In this document: positions 1 to 10,666 of the stretch, one piece after another | How positions within the stretch are numbered: the stretch's first letter is position 1 | Layout of the letters: every line of letters begins with the position of its first letter | Assembly (NCBI RefSeq): GCF_032883915.1 | Contig: NZ_CP120717.1 | Span: forward strand, 5,224,501 to 5,288,500 | Direction of reading: 5' to 3' | DNA: 64,000 nt | DNA from: Endozoicomonas sp. 8E | Lineage (GTDB): Bacteria; Pseudomonadota; Gammaproteobacteria; Pseudomonadales; Endozoicomonadaceae | Program-made: the position numbers and the translations under genes | Notes under the pieces: generated by a model | The model's database searches: none | What the model saw: only the letters and a program-made list of their open reading frames with translations | Told to the model about the DNA's origin: nothing

Positions 1-2604
1 GTTTCTGACCGCCTGCCAAAGCCTTTATTTCTGGCAGCAAAGTATGGCGGCTTTAACGACCTTGATAACGATAACACGCCCAATCATGACGCCAATGGTG
101 ACAACATTCCGGACGCTGATAACAAGGAGTGGGACAATCGTAACAACCTGACAGGCTCCCTGGGTGCGGATGGTATTCCTGATAATTACTTTTTAATCAG
201 CAACCCGGCTCGGCTTGAAAGACAGCTGGGACAGATTCTTGAGGAGATAGCCAGTCGTATATCTTCCGGCGCCAGCGCTGCCCTGATTGCCAACAGTGCC
301 AGCGGTGTAGGCTCGGCCATTCAAGGGCTATTCCGTCCCAGAGTCACGGTCAATAACATTGATATCAGTTGGGTCGGGTTGCTCCACAGCTTATTTGTTG
401 ATAGCAAAGGTCACTTCCGGGAAGACTCTAATGGTAACCGGACACTGGATGACTATTCGACCGACCGGGTTGTGACCTTGTCTTTTGACCCCACCAGTAA
501 TTCTACTGTTATTCAGCGTTATACCTCTGCCGATAATGGTGTGACACTGACGCCCGACGGCGGTAACGCGGATTTGATCGAGCTGAAGCCCGTCTGGGAT
601 GCCCGTGAACGCCTGATGGAAGTTAGCAACATTACCAGTCAACGAAACTATAATGCACTGACCAATACCGGCCGTCATATCCTGACCTGGCTGGATGCCA
701 ATAATAATGGCCGTGTCGATGCCGGTGAGGAACAGCCCTTTGTCTCTGCCAACTTCACAGGCAGCAATAGTGGTTATCTGGGCGTCACCCCGTCGGAGTC
801 AGATAAGCTGGTTAAATACATTCGTGGCGAAGATCAGACAGGTTACCGCTCTCGCTCTGTAGATATCGACAATGATGGCGACTTGGAGGTCTGGCGCCTG
901 GGCGACATCATTCACTCCAACCCTATCGCCGTATCCAAACCGGAAGGTTACTATTCTGACAGCAAACCCTTCAACAGCAATGACTCAACCTTTATTGAGT
1001 TTCAAAAACAGTACGAGAACCGTCGTCAAGTAGTGTATGTGGGTGCCAATGACGGGATGATTCATGCCTTCAATGCCGGCTTCTGGAACAACAGTAATCA
1101 GCAGTTTGATCTGAGTTATGGCTCTGATACATCTCAGCACCCTCTGGGTGGAGAACTCTGGGCGTACGCCCCCATGAACCTTTTACCCCATCTTCGCTGG
1201 CTGTCAGAACAGGATTATCCCCACGTCTTTTACATGGATGGAGAGCCCCTGATTTTTGACGCTAATATTTTCACCCCGGATGCCGACCACCCCAAAGGTT
1301 GGGGAACGGTACTGCTCATGGGCATGCGGCTGGGCGGCGGCCCCATTGACGTCACAGTTAACAGTGCCACCCGAACCATGCGTTCTGCCTACGTCATGCT
1401 GGATATCACCAACCCGAAAAAGCCTCCGAAACTGCTGGCAGAAATTACTCACCCAGAGTTAGGCTTTACCACGGGCCGCCCCGTGGTGATACAACGGCGC
1501 AAACCCAACGCTTCCGGTGACTATAACTTTCCCACCGAAAACAACTGGTATCTGGCCTTCGGCTCGGGCCCGACAGGTACAGGACTCAGCGGTATACGAC
1601 AAGCTCTGGACAATGCCACCAGCGACCAGAATATGAAAGTGTTTGTCTATGATCTGAAAAGCAAAAGCTTTCTCAGCACTTTTAACCCCATGGACAGTGG
1701 CATAACACAGGCTTATGCCGGCAACATGGCCACCGTGGACTGGGATCAGGATTACTATGACGATGCCGTCTACTTTGGCAGCGTTGAAACCGCAGGCAAC
1801 CTAAGCGGCGAACTGCTAAGAATCAATCTCGAAGACCCACTGACTTCAAACTGGACACTGGGCACGTTAACCCGCCCGCAGCGACCTGTTACCGCCCGTC
1901 CCACTGCGGTGACTAACAGCGATAATGAACGCTGGGTCTTTGTCGGTACGGGTCGTGAATTGACCCGGGCAGACAGTATTAACAGTCAGCAGGAATTCTT
2001 TTTTGGCGTGAAAGAGCCGAAACTCAATGACGCCTTCTCTTATGGCACAGTGCCCTTCAGCAACCTGATTGATACCACTGACGTTCAGGTGAAAGCCGAT
2101 GGCAATCTGGTCTCCGGCTTCAGGGTATCAGGGAGCACGACAGTAAGTAACTTTGAGTCCCTGCGCAACACCCTGACCACCGAAGCCGGTTGGAAAAACC
2201 GACTGATCCATAATGGCACAGATCCCAGCGGTAAAAGTCTCAGCTCACCGGCCAATGCTTTTGCCCTGCTGCTGTTCACCGAATACCAGCCACCTGCCGA
2301 TCAGTGTCTGATAGATGGTACGAGCTATCTGAATGCTCTGCATTACCAGACAGGCACGGCAATACCTGCCAGTATTCAAAAAGTGCTGACTCCGGACGGT
2401 TTTACTGACAGTACGGTATCGGAGAAGAAAATCAGTCTTGGTGCAGGCTTGGCACCTGCTCCGGTGGTCCACCAGGGCAATGATGGTAAAACCAGCATTA
2501 TTATTCAGGGAGGGGCCGGTAATATTTCCAGCACCGATCTGGAATACACGCTGACGGATGACGGGCGACAATCCTGGCGACAGATATTTAATATCCCCAG
2601 ATAA
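1..2604 (+). CDS. pilY1: PilY1-like type IV pilus tip adhesin, C-terminal part (5' end outside window)
   Basis: The reading frame is open from base 1, so the gene begins upstream; 867 residues are visible. Family knowledge: PilY1 sits at the type IV pilus tip with the minor pilins, and its C-terminal beta-propeller controls pilus extension and retraction and adhesion. The visible part has the propeller signatures, for example YVGANDGMIHAFN, and Asp/Asn-rich calcium-loop-like segments such as DIDNDGDLEVW and DANNNGRVDAGEE. It ends in SWRQIFNIPR, close to the end of the PilY1 at 12769-17538, and the two align along the whole visible length with roughly 60% identical residues by eye; they are the closest pair among the four copies. 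A pilin gene follows after 57 bases in the same direction, as in set iv. The first ATG-like codon inside the window (TTG at 379) is not the start, because homologous sequence continues before it. Confidence 0.9.
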   Translation, partial: VSDRLPKPLFLAAKYGGFNDLDNDNTPNHDANGDNIPDADNKEWDNRNNLTGSLGADGIPDNYFLISNPARLERQLGQILEEIASRISSGASAALIANSASGVGSAIQGLFRPRVTVNNIDISWVGLLHSLFVDSKGHFREDSNGNRTLDDYSTDRVVTLSFDPTSNSTVIQRYTSADNGVTLTPDGGNADLIELKPVWDARERLMEVSNITSQRNYNALTNTGRHILTWLDANNNGRVDAGEEQPFVSANFTGSNSGYLGVTPSESDKLVKYIRGEDQTGYRSRSVDIDNDGDLEVWRLGDIIHSNPIAVSKPEGYYSDSKPFNSNDSTFIEFQKQYENRRQVVYVGANDGMIHAFNAGFWNNSNQQFDLSYGSDTSQHPLGGELWAYAPMNLLPHLRWLSEQDYPHVFYMDGEPLIFDANIFTPDADHPKGWGTVLLMGMRLGGGPIDVTVNSATRTMRSAYVMLDITNPKKPPKLLAEITHPELGFTTGRPVVIQRRKPNASGDYNFPTENNWYLAFGSGPTGTGLSGIRQALDNATSDQNMKVFVYDLKSKSFLSTFNPMDSGITQAYAGNMATVDWDQDYYDDAVYFGSVETAGNLSGELLRINLEDPLTSNWTLGTLTRPQRPVTARPTAVTNSDNERWVFVGTGRELTRADSINSQQEFFFGVKEPKLNDAFSYGTVPFSNLIDTTDVQVKADGNLVSGFRVSGSTTVSNFESLRNTLTTEAGWKNRLIHNGTDPSGKSLSSPANAFALLLFTEYQPPADQCLIDGTSYLNALHYQTGTAIPASIQKVLTPDGFTDSTVSEKKISLGAGLAPAPVVHQGNDGKTSIIIQGGAGNISSTDLEYTLTDDGRQSWRQIFNIPR

Positions 2605-2661
2605 GCAGACTATAGTGAAGTCAGCCATGCATAAGGTGAAATAATTTGAAGGAGCTGAGTT

Positions 2662-3084
2662 ATGGATAACCAGCCAGTGTCTGCCAAAGACAGTGGATTC
2701 AGTCTGATTGAGCTGATGATCGTCGTTGCTATCATCGGCATCATTGTGGCAGTCGCCATTCCATCCTATCAGCAATATGTCTTTGAAAGTCGCAGGACGG
2801 ACGCCCATGTCGCCCTGACAACAGCGGCCGCAGAACAGGAAAAGTTCTACACCTACGACAATGCTTACACGACTGATATCAACAATCTTGGTGGTGCTAC
2901 TTCTCCGGATGGGCATTACACCATCGCTGTAACGGCCACCAATACCACTTATACGTTGACGGCCACCGCAATCAGCAGCGGTAGCCAATATGAGGATACC
3001 GACTGTCGAACCATCACCTTAAATCAACTTGGGGTCAGAGCGGGCTTTGACAGCTCTGCGGCAGCTTCTGCAGAATGCTGGTGA
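2662..3084 (+). CDS. pilE: Type IV pilin, PilE-like, 140 aa
   Basis: Prepilin with a 12-residue leader ending in Gly, then FSLIELMIVVAIIG: the Gly/Phe peptidase site, Glu at +5 of the mature protein and the hydrophobic assembly helix are all present. Two cysteines near the C-terminus (in TDCRTITL and AECW) fit the disulfide D-region of PilE-type minor pilins. A GGAG ribosome site lies about 8 bases before the ATG. It follows the pilY1 fragment directly and probably belongs to the same operon, so it is more likely a minor pilin assembled with PilY1 than the major subunit. It is convergent with the next gene (3096), with only 11 bases between them and no obvious terminator. Confidence 0.9.
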   Translation: MDNQPVSAKDSGFSLIELMIVVAIIGIIVAVAIPSYQQYVFESRRTDAHVALTTAAAEQEKFYTYDNAYTTDINNLGGATSPDGHYTIAVTATNTTYTLTATAISSGSQYEDTDCRTITLNQLGVRAGFDSSAAASAECW

Positions 3085-3095
3085 ACAGGACAGAA

Positions 3096-3496
<401 letters not shown>

Positions 3497-3500
<4 letters not shown>

Positions 3501-5953
3501 TGGTTTTCCCTCCAGAAGTTTTTGTGGAAAGGTATTGAACCCGCTTGCCTGAGAACATCCTGAAAACACTCTCCACCCACACAGATATCTGCGCCCTGGC
3601 TGCTACGGTTAAGAATAACGGGCGCTGGGGTCAAGATGTCATATCGTAGCTGTCTCTTGCGGTCGCCTTTAACCACCTGACTATTGCCATCAAGATCAAC
3701 CACTGCGCTGGCATTATCAATGTTCAACACATAGAGATAGCTGCTACCCCCGCCACCAGGCGCATAGGTAGTCAGGGTCAGGACATTATTGAAAACAGTG
3801 GGCCTGCCCAGTAGCTTTTCTCCAGACACCTCAAAGCGGATATACCAGCCTTTCTGAACACCCAGAGCACTGATGGCGTTCGCTCGCTGAACCCCATTCC
3901 CCTGCTGTATGAGGTTGTCAGTGGCATCGTAGAGCGCTGATTCATCAATGACCGAGCCGCTGTTGTAGTTATAACTGACGGGAGCGTTGTAGATATTGGG
4001 ATCCCTGATGACATAGAGCCGATCGTTCACCTTGGTATCCAGAGGCTTCGCCCTGAAACCACTACCCACGACAATGTTCAGATGATCAACCGATCTGGAG
4101 AGTGAAACATCCGGCCTTTCATAAAACCGTCTTGCATCGGCACTGGAGCTGCCAGAGAAGTTGGCTATACGCCCTCCCGTGGCGAAGTTCCAGGCTCCGC
4201 TGTTATTCTGGTTAACATCGAATCGCCAGACCTGACCGCCAATGTCCACCGCAAAAAAGTAATCCGTCAGTCCATTGTTGTCGATGTCGATCACCGCCAG
4301 GTCAGCAGGAATACTGTAATCCATATCCGACAGGTTCAGGTCAGCGCCACTGTTACCGGCAGACCAGAGCTTCTTGCCCGTATCGGCATCCACCATATAA
4401 ACGGCCCGACCGATGTCATTATTGCCGATCGTCGTCTGTTCATCAGCATCCTGATCGTAGCCGGCACCAAACAGCAGCACCTGCCTGTCGGAGCCATTAA
4501 AACGAACCTTTGCCAGAGTCGGGGCTGACCAGGTCTGGCCCAACTCAGGAAAATCAGGATTCAGTGTCGTACTGTCTGCCTGACGGTCCCTGTCCCGATC
4601 ACCTCGAATCACCCATTTCAGTACCGGTTCGCTTCTGGCAGTAACGTCCAAAGCGTAGATATTACTGCCACCGCGTCTCATGGTGAGATAAAGGTAAACA
4701 TGCTCTCCAGGATCTTTAAGAAGACTATTATTGCCCTGAAGAACATCACCATCACCATTGACATCGTTCATCCATACTGTCATCGGGCCATCCATACCAT
4801 AGGGCTTGGCCGGCTTACTCACAGGGGGAGGCGGTATCTGGGGGGTGCTCCTGAGCCTGCAGCTCTGATCGAGGAGGATATCACCAAACTTATAGCGATA
4901 CTCACAAAACTCAGGCTCTAAACAGGTTTGCGGGGGCACAGAAAGAGAATAATTGTAGTAACAGTCACCGTCCGACTTTGGTACGCTATTTTTAAGACGA
5001 CAACTCTGTGTATGATGAAGATCTAAAAATCGATACTGATAACTGCACCAATACTCGGGAATGCATTTACCGGGTATTTGGTAGTCCCAGACACAACCCG
5101 CATCGGAAGATGGGCCGCTATAGTGGTTCCCCCCCCCTACCAGATTATCTTTGTAGAGTTTAAGGTTAACGAGCAGCTCTCTAGGAATAAATGAGAACTC
5201 GGTGCTGCCATTATCGGTATTCACAGCGTGTAAAAAGCCGTCGTTGGTGGTGAAATAAACGGTTCGATCCACCACTGAACCGGCACTGTTCTTGTAGTAG
5301 GTGATCACTTTTGGCTGTGTATGAAGTGGATCACCGATACTGGTTCGGTTGTCCGAAATGGAACCGTCACTGTCTTCGTCGTCAACATCAACCCCTCTGG
5401 CCCACTTGAGAACATTGTTGCGGTTCGATCCCGCCGCACTCCCGGACAAAGCCAGAAGCCCGCTGGTAATCCCTGAATTATTCTCGCTGACACGATTACC
5501 CGAAGCACTCAGGACAAGGTTGTTACCATTGATAATATTGGAGACCACCAGCCGACTTTGACTCAGATGGGCAGCCACCCCCCCTTTAGTAGTGCTGTTG
5601 CCATCATTAGTATTTCCCCAAAAGCTTCTGGAACTGCCGGTAAAAAATCCGTTGGATGGGTCAATAGCCAGATGACCGTTGGCATCATAAACCTTATTAT
5701 CCGAACCCAGTCGGTAGCGCTTGAGGTTGCCTCGCCAGCTGGGGCCATTAATAGATCGCAGGAGGATATAATAAAGTTCATCAGAACTTTGAAGAGGGTT
5801 TGCGGCATCACTGACCGATGCGGCTGCAGCAAACCCCAGAGTATCAGCCTGGCCATTATTGTATGCATTGATCAGAAGATCCGTATCGTCGGACTGCACC
5901 TCTGGCAGCCACAACAGACTGAGAACCAATGCAGGCAGTAGATGATGCTTCAA
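3497..5953 (-). CDS. pilY1: Short PilY1-like propeller protein with a Cys-rich insert, 818 aa
   Basis: TTG start at 5953 with GGAGGG eight bases upstream; signal peptide MKHHLLPALVLSLLWLPEVQS. The mature protein starts almost directly with the segment before the propeller, and no N-terminal von Willebrand A domain or DxSxS motif is present, so this is a short PilY1 (family members are usually above 1000 residues). Propeller signatures include YFTTNDGFLHAVN and acidic loops (DVNGDGDVLQGNN, DIDNNGLTDYFF). A segment around residues 287-365 carries two copies of a Cys motif with identical spacing: C297-x5-C303-x14-C318 and C344-x5-C350-x14-C365, each ending QSCRL. The C-terminus (CVGGECFQDVLRQ) has another Cys pair. 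It follows pilX at 6009 and is coupled to the pilin at 3096. Confidence 0.85.
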
Positions 5954-6008
5954 AAGTGAAACCCTCCGTCACGTACTCTCTTTCTGCATCGGCAGCACAG
6001 TCTTCAGA

Positions 6009-6515
6009 TTAATTCGAAAGAGTGGTCACGTAGGTAAAGCCCATGGTCTGACTGGAACGTGCACCGGTCTGAGTCAGTGACGCGACGCTGTCAATTTCGA
6101 ACATCAGGCCAATGTATTTCCCCAGACTGTAGCCCGGAGGGGGGGGTATCTCACCGATATACCGGAGTGTGGCTGTCTGACAGAGCTGAGCCGGGTTAGA
6201 ACACCCTGTCGGGTTCTGTATGATGGTCAGGTTGACATCAGCGGCCGTGGCATTCTGTAACACAGCGGGGTTATTAATAAGGTATTGATATTGACCATCC
6301 AACTCACTGTAAGCGACCTGATAGACCTGCAATCCTCTCTGTTCGTTGTTAACCGCCATTTCCCCAAAAATGGCCATCTCCATAACAAACAGCCCCGAGA
6401 ACAACATCACCAGCATAATGATCATGGTCATCAGCATGATCGCGCCCTGCTGTCTGGCCTTATAAATAGATCTATAAACCGGCGTTATTAAGTTTGTAAG
6501 CTGTGGTAAAGACAT
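6009..6515 (-). CDS. pilX: PilX-like minor pilin, 168 aa
   Basis: The PilX N-terminal pattern is visible: a basic segment with RQQGAIMLMTMIIMLVMLFSG as the membrane helix and an acidic residue in MEMAIFGEMA. The Glu5 prepilin motif is less regular than in the other minor pilins, as is usual for PilX. Position in the order fimT-pilV-pilW-pilX-pilY1 supports the call. The ATG at 6515 overlaps the pilW end by 44 bases and its ribosome site is weak; no better in-frame start lies between it and the helix, so the exact start is uncertain. Confidence 0.82.
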   Translation of the reverse strand: MSLPQLTNLITPVYRSIYKARQQGAIMLMTMIIMLVMLFSGLFVMEMAIFGEMAVNNEQRGLQVYQVAYSELDGQYQYLINNPAVLQNATAADVNLTIIQNPTGCSNPAQLCQTATLRYIGEIPPPPGYSLGKYIGLMFEIDSVASLTQTGARSSQTMGFTYVTTLSN

Positions 6516-7242
6516 ATCGAGGTCGTCCGTCGTTGAGGGTCAAAGTACCACTTTCCAGAATGTTGTAGGATCGGGTTCGTCGATCGAATGAGCGAGCCTG
6601 CTGACCGGAATTCACCAGTACGCCGAGTCTGACGCTTCTGACATCCTGCCAGTCACTGACCGCACTGGCTGCCAGATACTGATGCACATTGTCAGTATCG
6701 TTATGGGTAACACCATAAACGGCCTGAAGACGCTCCACACCAATGATGACCGCCCTGGCTGCTCCTCTGGCTAAGGAGTTTGCCGGGTTGTAGCCCCGGC
6801 AGAAAAGAGTATCAATATTGCCATTAGCCGGATCAGGAGCCACATAGTAAACATCGGCCGTCAACTCTCCTGCCGGAACGCTATTACCCGCACAATCTTC
6901 ACCGTTCTGAGGCAAAAACTGGACAGCCACCTGATCACTGTTGGTACCGCCACCATCCAATGTACATTGGGCAGCACTGCCACATCTGCCGGCAAAAAAG
7001 GGCAACACCAGACTGTTCACTTCATTGCTGTAGCCTGCCTGTCTCATGGCACGACCCAATAAATACAGAGTATGCCGACCATTTTCCTGAGCCAGAGAAA
7101 GATCTTCCTGGAAATAGGTGGAACGACTGCTGTTCAACATCAGTTGTAAAAAGGTGCTGCTAATTAACAAACCGATCACCAGCGCCAGTAACAGCTCAAT
7201 CAATGACAGACCTTGCTGTCGGGATAAGGATTTTCTAATCAT
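6472..7242 (-). CDS. pilW: PilW-like minor pilin, 256 aa
   Basis: The start chosen is ATG at 7242, overlapping the pilV TGA as ATGA. The N-terminus MIRKSLSRQQG is followed by LSLIELLLALVIGLLISS, a prepilin signal with Glu5. The length and the long Cys-containing C-terminal domain (CRGYNPANSLARGAARAV, ending VFTTAYKLNN) are typical of PilW, a minor pilin of the pilus-priming complex. It is the third gene of set ii, between pilV and pilX. Confidence 0.86.
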   Translation of the reverse strand: MIRKSLSRQQGLSLIELLLALVIGLLISSTFLQLMLNSSRSTYFQEDLSLAQENGRHTLYLLGRAMRQAGYSNEVNSLVLPFFAGRCGSAAQCTLDGGGTNSDQVAVQFLPQNGEDCAGNSVPAGELTADVYYVAPDPANGNIDTLFCRGYNPANSLARGAARAVIIGVERLQAVYGVTHNDTDNVHQYLAASAVSDWQDVRSVRLGVLVNSGQQARSFDRRTRSYNILESGTLTLNDGRPRYVFTTAYKLNNAGL

Positions 7243-7787
7243 TGCCTTAGATATTTCAGAGTCAGTGACTTCTGCGCCAGAAACAGAGTGCCAATGCCGC
7301 CTCTGGTTTCCCATTTAAGGGTTATCGACACCGTTTCGCCAGAATTACAGGGGCTAGCCGAACAGCTGACGGCCAATTGCTGGTTGGAAACCCTGGCATT
7401 TCGGCACATGAGATCATGAACATCAAAGTCAGCCATTTCATCGGCCGAACAACTGTTGGCAATGCATTGTCTGGGGACCGGTCCGGCACAATAGGAGGAG
7501 AGATTACTGCTGGCGGTTTGGGCTGTACTCTGATATCTGCCTGATTCCACCCCCTGAACATTCACCTTCATACGTTCCGACATTTCATTCGCCAGCCAGA
7601 TAGCCTGGGAACGTTGCAGACTGTCCTGAGTGGCCCTGACCGCCTGAGCCTGCATCCCTGCCATACCGAGAATGCCCACCATAAAAATCACTACACTGAT
7701 CAGCACTTCAATGAGACCAAAGCCGGTCTCTTTGCTCTGTGCAACGGTTCTGTGCGCCTTTGAGCTTGCTTGCAAGTGCCCTTCCAT
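7239..7787 (-). CDS. pilV: PilV-like minor pilin, 182 aa
   Basis: The start is ATG at 7787, sharing one base with the fimT stop (TGATG); AGGGA lies seven bases upstream. The prepilin motif ETGFGLIEVLISVVIFMVG and the following GILGMAGMQAQAVRATQDSLQRSQA segment are characteristic of PilV. Several cysteines occur in the C-terminal half. The gene is coupled on both sides (fimT and pilW), so set ii is one transcription unit. Confidence 0.88.
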   Translation of the reverse strand: MEGHLQASSKAHRTVAQSKETGFGLIEVLISVVIFMVGILGMAGMQAQAVRATQDSLQRSQAIWLANEMSERMKVNVQGVESGRYQSTAQTASSNLSSYCAGPVPRQCIANSCSADEMADFDVHDLMCRNARVSNQQLAVSCSASPCNSGETVSITLKWETRGGIGTLFLAQKSLTLKYLRQ

Positions 7788-8329
7788 CAACAATTCCCTG
7801 TCGAAGAAGTTTTTCGAATTTGCCCGGTCGTCGTGACCGATACTGTTTTGATTGGAGCAGCCAATCCGCCGGTGGGGCAGACTCTTATAGTACGTACCAC
7901 TGAAGGGCTGCCTCTGGGCGTAAATGTCACGGTATTACCGGTATTCAGATTGATCGTAACCTCTCTGTCAATTTCTTCGTAAACCCTGATAACAATCTCC
8001 CCCGGGTCAACGGAGCTGTTATTGTTGGGGTTTACAAAAACCATCCAGCCTGCTTTCCAATTGCTGTCAGAGGTATCGCAACTAAAGCCGTTCTGGCTGC
8101 GGCAGAGACTGACATTCACTCCTCTTTTTATCGCTTCACTGCGGGCCACCACCATACTGCTGAAGACACGCTGATTGTAAAAATCCATTCGAAATGATTG
8201 CACGAGCGAGTCGAGGGATACCGTCATGGAGCCAATGATGCCGACCAGAAGAATGGTGATCATCATCTCGATCAGGGTGAGCCCTTTCATGGTTCTGGGC
8301 CGGGTGATTGCGAAGCTACGCCTGAACAC
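7787..8329 (-). CDS. fimT: FimT/GspH-like minor pseudopilin, 180 aa
   Basis: First gene of set ii. The prepilin motif is KGLTLIEMMITILLVGIIG with Leu in place of the usual Phe at +1. The body has the FimT/GspH signature: VVARSEAIKRGVNVSLCRSQNG, then WKAGWMVFVNPN, and CPTGG near the end. A GTG start at 8329 is taken, giving a 17-residue leader; the internal ATG at 8290 would leave a leader of only three residues. FimT-like proteins initiate type IV pilus assembly and in some bacteria bind DNA during uptake; the role here is not determined. Confidence 0.84.
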   Translation of the reverse strand: MFRRSFAITRPRTMKGLTLIEMMITILLVGIIGSMTVSLDSLVQSFRMDFYNQRVFSSMVVARSEAIKRGVNVSLCRSQNGFSCDTSDSNWKAGWMVFVNPNNNSSVDPGEIVIRVYEEIDREVTINLNTGNTVTFTPRGSPSVVRTIRVCPTGGLAAPIKTVSVTTTGQIRKTSSTGNC

Positions 8330-8368
8330 AACCTGCTTCCTTTACTGAATGACACTTCAACTTTAGGA

Positions 8369-8538
8369 AGAAAGCCAAGACCAGAGATTGAGGGAATGAC
8401 AGGCGGCTTATCCGAGAGTGAACCGGACTCCGCCTATCAAAAAAGCTTCAAAGGATTGACACGAATCACCAGACTAAGGGTTTCCCCGGGGAATGCCAAA
8501 GATCTGTCACCATGACATTCTGCCCGGGGTCTGCGAAC
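8369..8538. repeat. Imperfect direct repeat, copy A (partner at 12741-12833)
   Basis: Two blocks match the partner in the same orientation and order: 8369-8398 with 12741-12770 (sharing the run AAGACCAGAGAT) and 8481-8538 with 12776-12833 (sharing AGATCTGTC and CATGACATTCTGCC). Copy A has about 82 bases between the blocks that copy B lacks. The pair brackets the esterase and amidoligase-like genes. Confidence 0.75.
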
Positions 8539-8545
8539 AACTATG
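8481..8545 (-). pseudogene. Decayed 3' end of a pilY1 gene
   Basis: Read on the minus strand this stretch translates as TPGRMSW-stop-QIFGIPRGNP, matching the end of the PilY1 at 12769 (TSGRMSWRQILSIPWGSE). The CGA (Arg) codon of the intact copy is TGA here (8507-8509). No upstream part of a pilY1 gene accompanies it: the esterase gene ends 18 bases away. It is therefore a remnant of a fifth pilY1, or of one end of a duplication. The alignment is short but very close at base level. Confidence 0.75.
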
Positions 8546-8563
8546 GAAAGGTCACACCCCGGA

Positions 8564-10429
8564 TCAGAAAGCGGCTGAATACGTCAAACTGAACAGCTCG
8601 GAGCCATCAGCCTGATCGCTATAGTTATAATTCAGACCCAGCTTGCCATCCCCCAAATCCATGACGGCACCGAGATTAGCGGTCACGAAGCCGCCTTCAT
8701 CGACATAGGCTCCGGGTAGGTTGTACATCCCAAAATTCAAATTGGTATTGGTGACGTTAATGTTCTCAAAGCCTCCTTCCTGCTCATCGGTATGGTACAT
8801 CTCGGCGTTGATGGCAATGGTCTCCGTGAGCTGCATCCCCCCCATAAAACCAGCGCGCAACTGCATGCTTTCTGTGGATTGATTCCCCCATTTGTAATTG
8901 GAAATTTCTCCGCCACTCTCGGTATAACCGTTAACGGAAGCATGAATGGCTTGTAATCCGAGAACAGGGCCAAAAACAAACTGCGACGATTCGTCCAGCA
9001 GGTTATAGCCAGCCAGCAGATCAAGACCCACAGCATGGCCTTCGGTATCGCCTTTGGCGATATAAGTCTGCGAACCGATGTTGAAATCCCGCGCAAGATC
9101 TGAATAGTCCATATTGGTATAACCCAGTGCACCTTCTAAAAACCAGGCACCTTCACGATAACCATAAAGGATATTCAGACCATAATTGTTTGCCTCAAAT
9201 GATGAACCATCGACGTCCAGCTCATTCTGTCCCAGAGTAACAGCAATACCCAAAAAATGGTTGTCATCCAGACCTTTGATCAATCCCACAGTGGATGAAT
9301 AACGATCATCGTCGGGACTTAAGCCGCCATCCAGCTCATTGGCCCCAGCAGCGCCACTGATAAACCAACCACTTTTTACATCCTTCCAGCGGGACTGACG
9401 CATTTCATTGGTAACTGCACTGAATTGACTGCGAGCTGCACTCAACCCCATCTGCGGTAACAAACCCACTTTCCTGGGGGCTATGATGATATCCGCCATG
9501 TAATCTGCAGCCAAAGCATGGGTTTTACCGGTGGGGTGCAAAAAATCATTAAAAATCAGGCTGTCAGGGTCCGGAGCAGTGCCATCAACTCCATAGACCG
9601 GATGCTCGAAACATGAGGTTGAAGGACCAGTACTGCCCGCCAAACCATTGTCATAACAGGTATACACCTGATCGATTGCAGCGCCGGTAACAGCTGCATC
9701 CACGCCTGAGGCAAAGCCAAATTGATCAGCATCCCTGATAATAAGATCAATAAAACCCTGAAAATCTACCGGTATGACATTGGCACCGGTTTGATTGACA
9801 AAAATTTCAAGCGCCTGGTTGTAACCGGCAGCAGCAGTACTTGCCCCAGAGGCCTGATTCGGATCAGCCAGAGCAGCCAGTTGAGTAAGGGGAATCCGCC
9901 CCATATCAGGCAAATTTGCCAACATAATATATCTGGCGCCAGCAGCACTCAGAGCGCCCACCGCCGTAGCCATATTCTGGGCTGACGCCTGAATCGCTGC
10001 CTCTTGATCGGGCGCACTCGACCATGTTCCTGCTAAATCATTCCCCCCACCATCGAGAAAGTAGAGTGCATTTTCAGAGGCTGAAGGGTTATCAATCAAG
10101 TAAGAATTGAAATTGCCCCCCGAGGTCGTAACGGTATTTGCAGCATCCTGAGAGGCGACACCACCAACAATGGAATCCAGAACATCGGCGGTTTGATAGC
10201 CCCCGACTGCATAGTTATTACCGCCATTGGCAAGAGTATCAATGTCCAATCCCAGGGCCTGAGCCAGCAATTCAGTCGCTATGACACCGCCATCATTTGT
10301 CGCATAAGACAGGTTGCCTGTATCCAGCAGGCTGTCACCAAACACATAAAACTCACTGAAAGGCTGCTCGGCCTGAGCACTAAAAGACACGGCTACTGTC
10401 ACAGCCGCAGATAGAATTTTCCGCTTCAT
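8564..10429 (-). CDS. GDSL-family esterase/lipase autotransporter, 621 aa
   Basis: Type V secreted esterase of the EstA kind (family knowledge: the esterase domain is displayed outside, anchored by a C-terminal beta-barrel). Signal peptide in MKRKILSAAVTVAVSFSAQA. GDSL block with nucleophile Ser33 in FGDSLLDTGN; block III as GGGNDLAG; the Asp/His pair in DFLHPTGKTH. After about residue 330 the sequence becomes alternating aromatic/polar barrel strands and ends with the outer-membrane signature SLTYSAAF. The ATG at 10429 has an AAGGA site. The gene stands alone between the pilY1 relic and the divergent amidoligase-like gene. Likely substrates are lipids or short esters; the true substrate cannot be read. 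Confidence 0.9.
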   Translation of the reverse strand: MKRKILSAAVTVAVSFSAQAEQPFSEFYVFGDSLLDTGNLSYATNDGGVIATELLAQALGLDIDTLANGGNNYAVGGYQTADVLDSIVGGVASQDAANTVTTSGGNFNSYLIDNPSASENALYFLDGGGNDLAGTWSSAPDQEAAIQASAQNMATAVGALSAAGARYIMLANLPDMGRIPLTQLAALADPNQASGASTAAAGYNQALEIFVNQTGANVIPVDFQGFIDLIIRDADQFGFASGVDAAVTGAAIDQVYTCYDNGLAGSTGPSTSCFEHPVYGVDGTAPDPDSLIFNDFLHPTGKTHALAADYMADIIIAPRKVGLLPQMGLSAARSQFSAVTNEMRQSRWKDVKSGWFISGAAGANELDGGLSPDDDRYSSTVGLIKGLDDNHFLGIAVTLGQNELDVDGSSFEANNYGLNILYGYREGAWFLEGALGYTNMDYSDLARDFNIGSQTYIAKGDTEGHAVGLDLLAGYNLLDESSQFVFGPVLGLQAIHASVNGYTESGGEISNYKWGNQSTESMQLRAGFMGGMQLTETIAINAEMYHTDEQEGGFENINVTNTNLNFGMYNLPGAYVDEGGFVTANLGAVMDLGDGKLGLNYNYSDQADGSELFSLTYSAAF

Positions 10430-10666
10430 CTTCTTTCCTTATTATTATTATGATGATGATTTTTACATGCAGTACTGTGGGGCTATTTTTATCACTGCGA
10501 CCAGAATTTAGCAATCAGTCATTAATAATCGGCATATGCCGCCGGTTTACTCTTCCCGATTTCCTCAGGCAGCTAGCTCATCAATTTTTTTTGTCATTGT
10601 TTGAACTTTTTTTGGACTTAATGGTCAACATGCTCAAGAAACATAACATTATATGGATTTAAGCAT

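Noticed and set aside
2245..2988. 247-codon minus-strand frame across pilY1 and the pilin gene
   Set aside because: Overlaps two well-supported genes on the opposite strand and lacks any recognisable feature.
10450..10662. 70-codon plus frame upstream of the amidoligase-like gene
   Set aside because: Low-complexity start (ATGATGATG), no ribosome site and no resemblance to known proteins; treated as the intergenic promoter region of two divergent genes.
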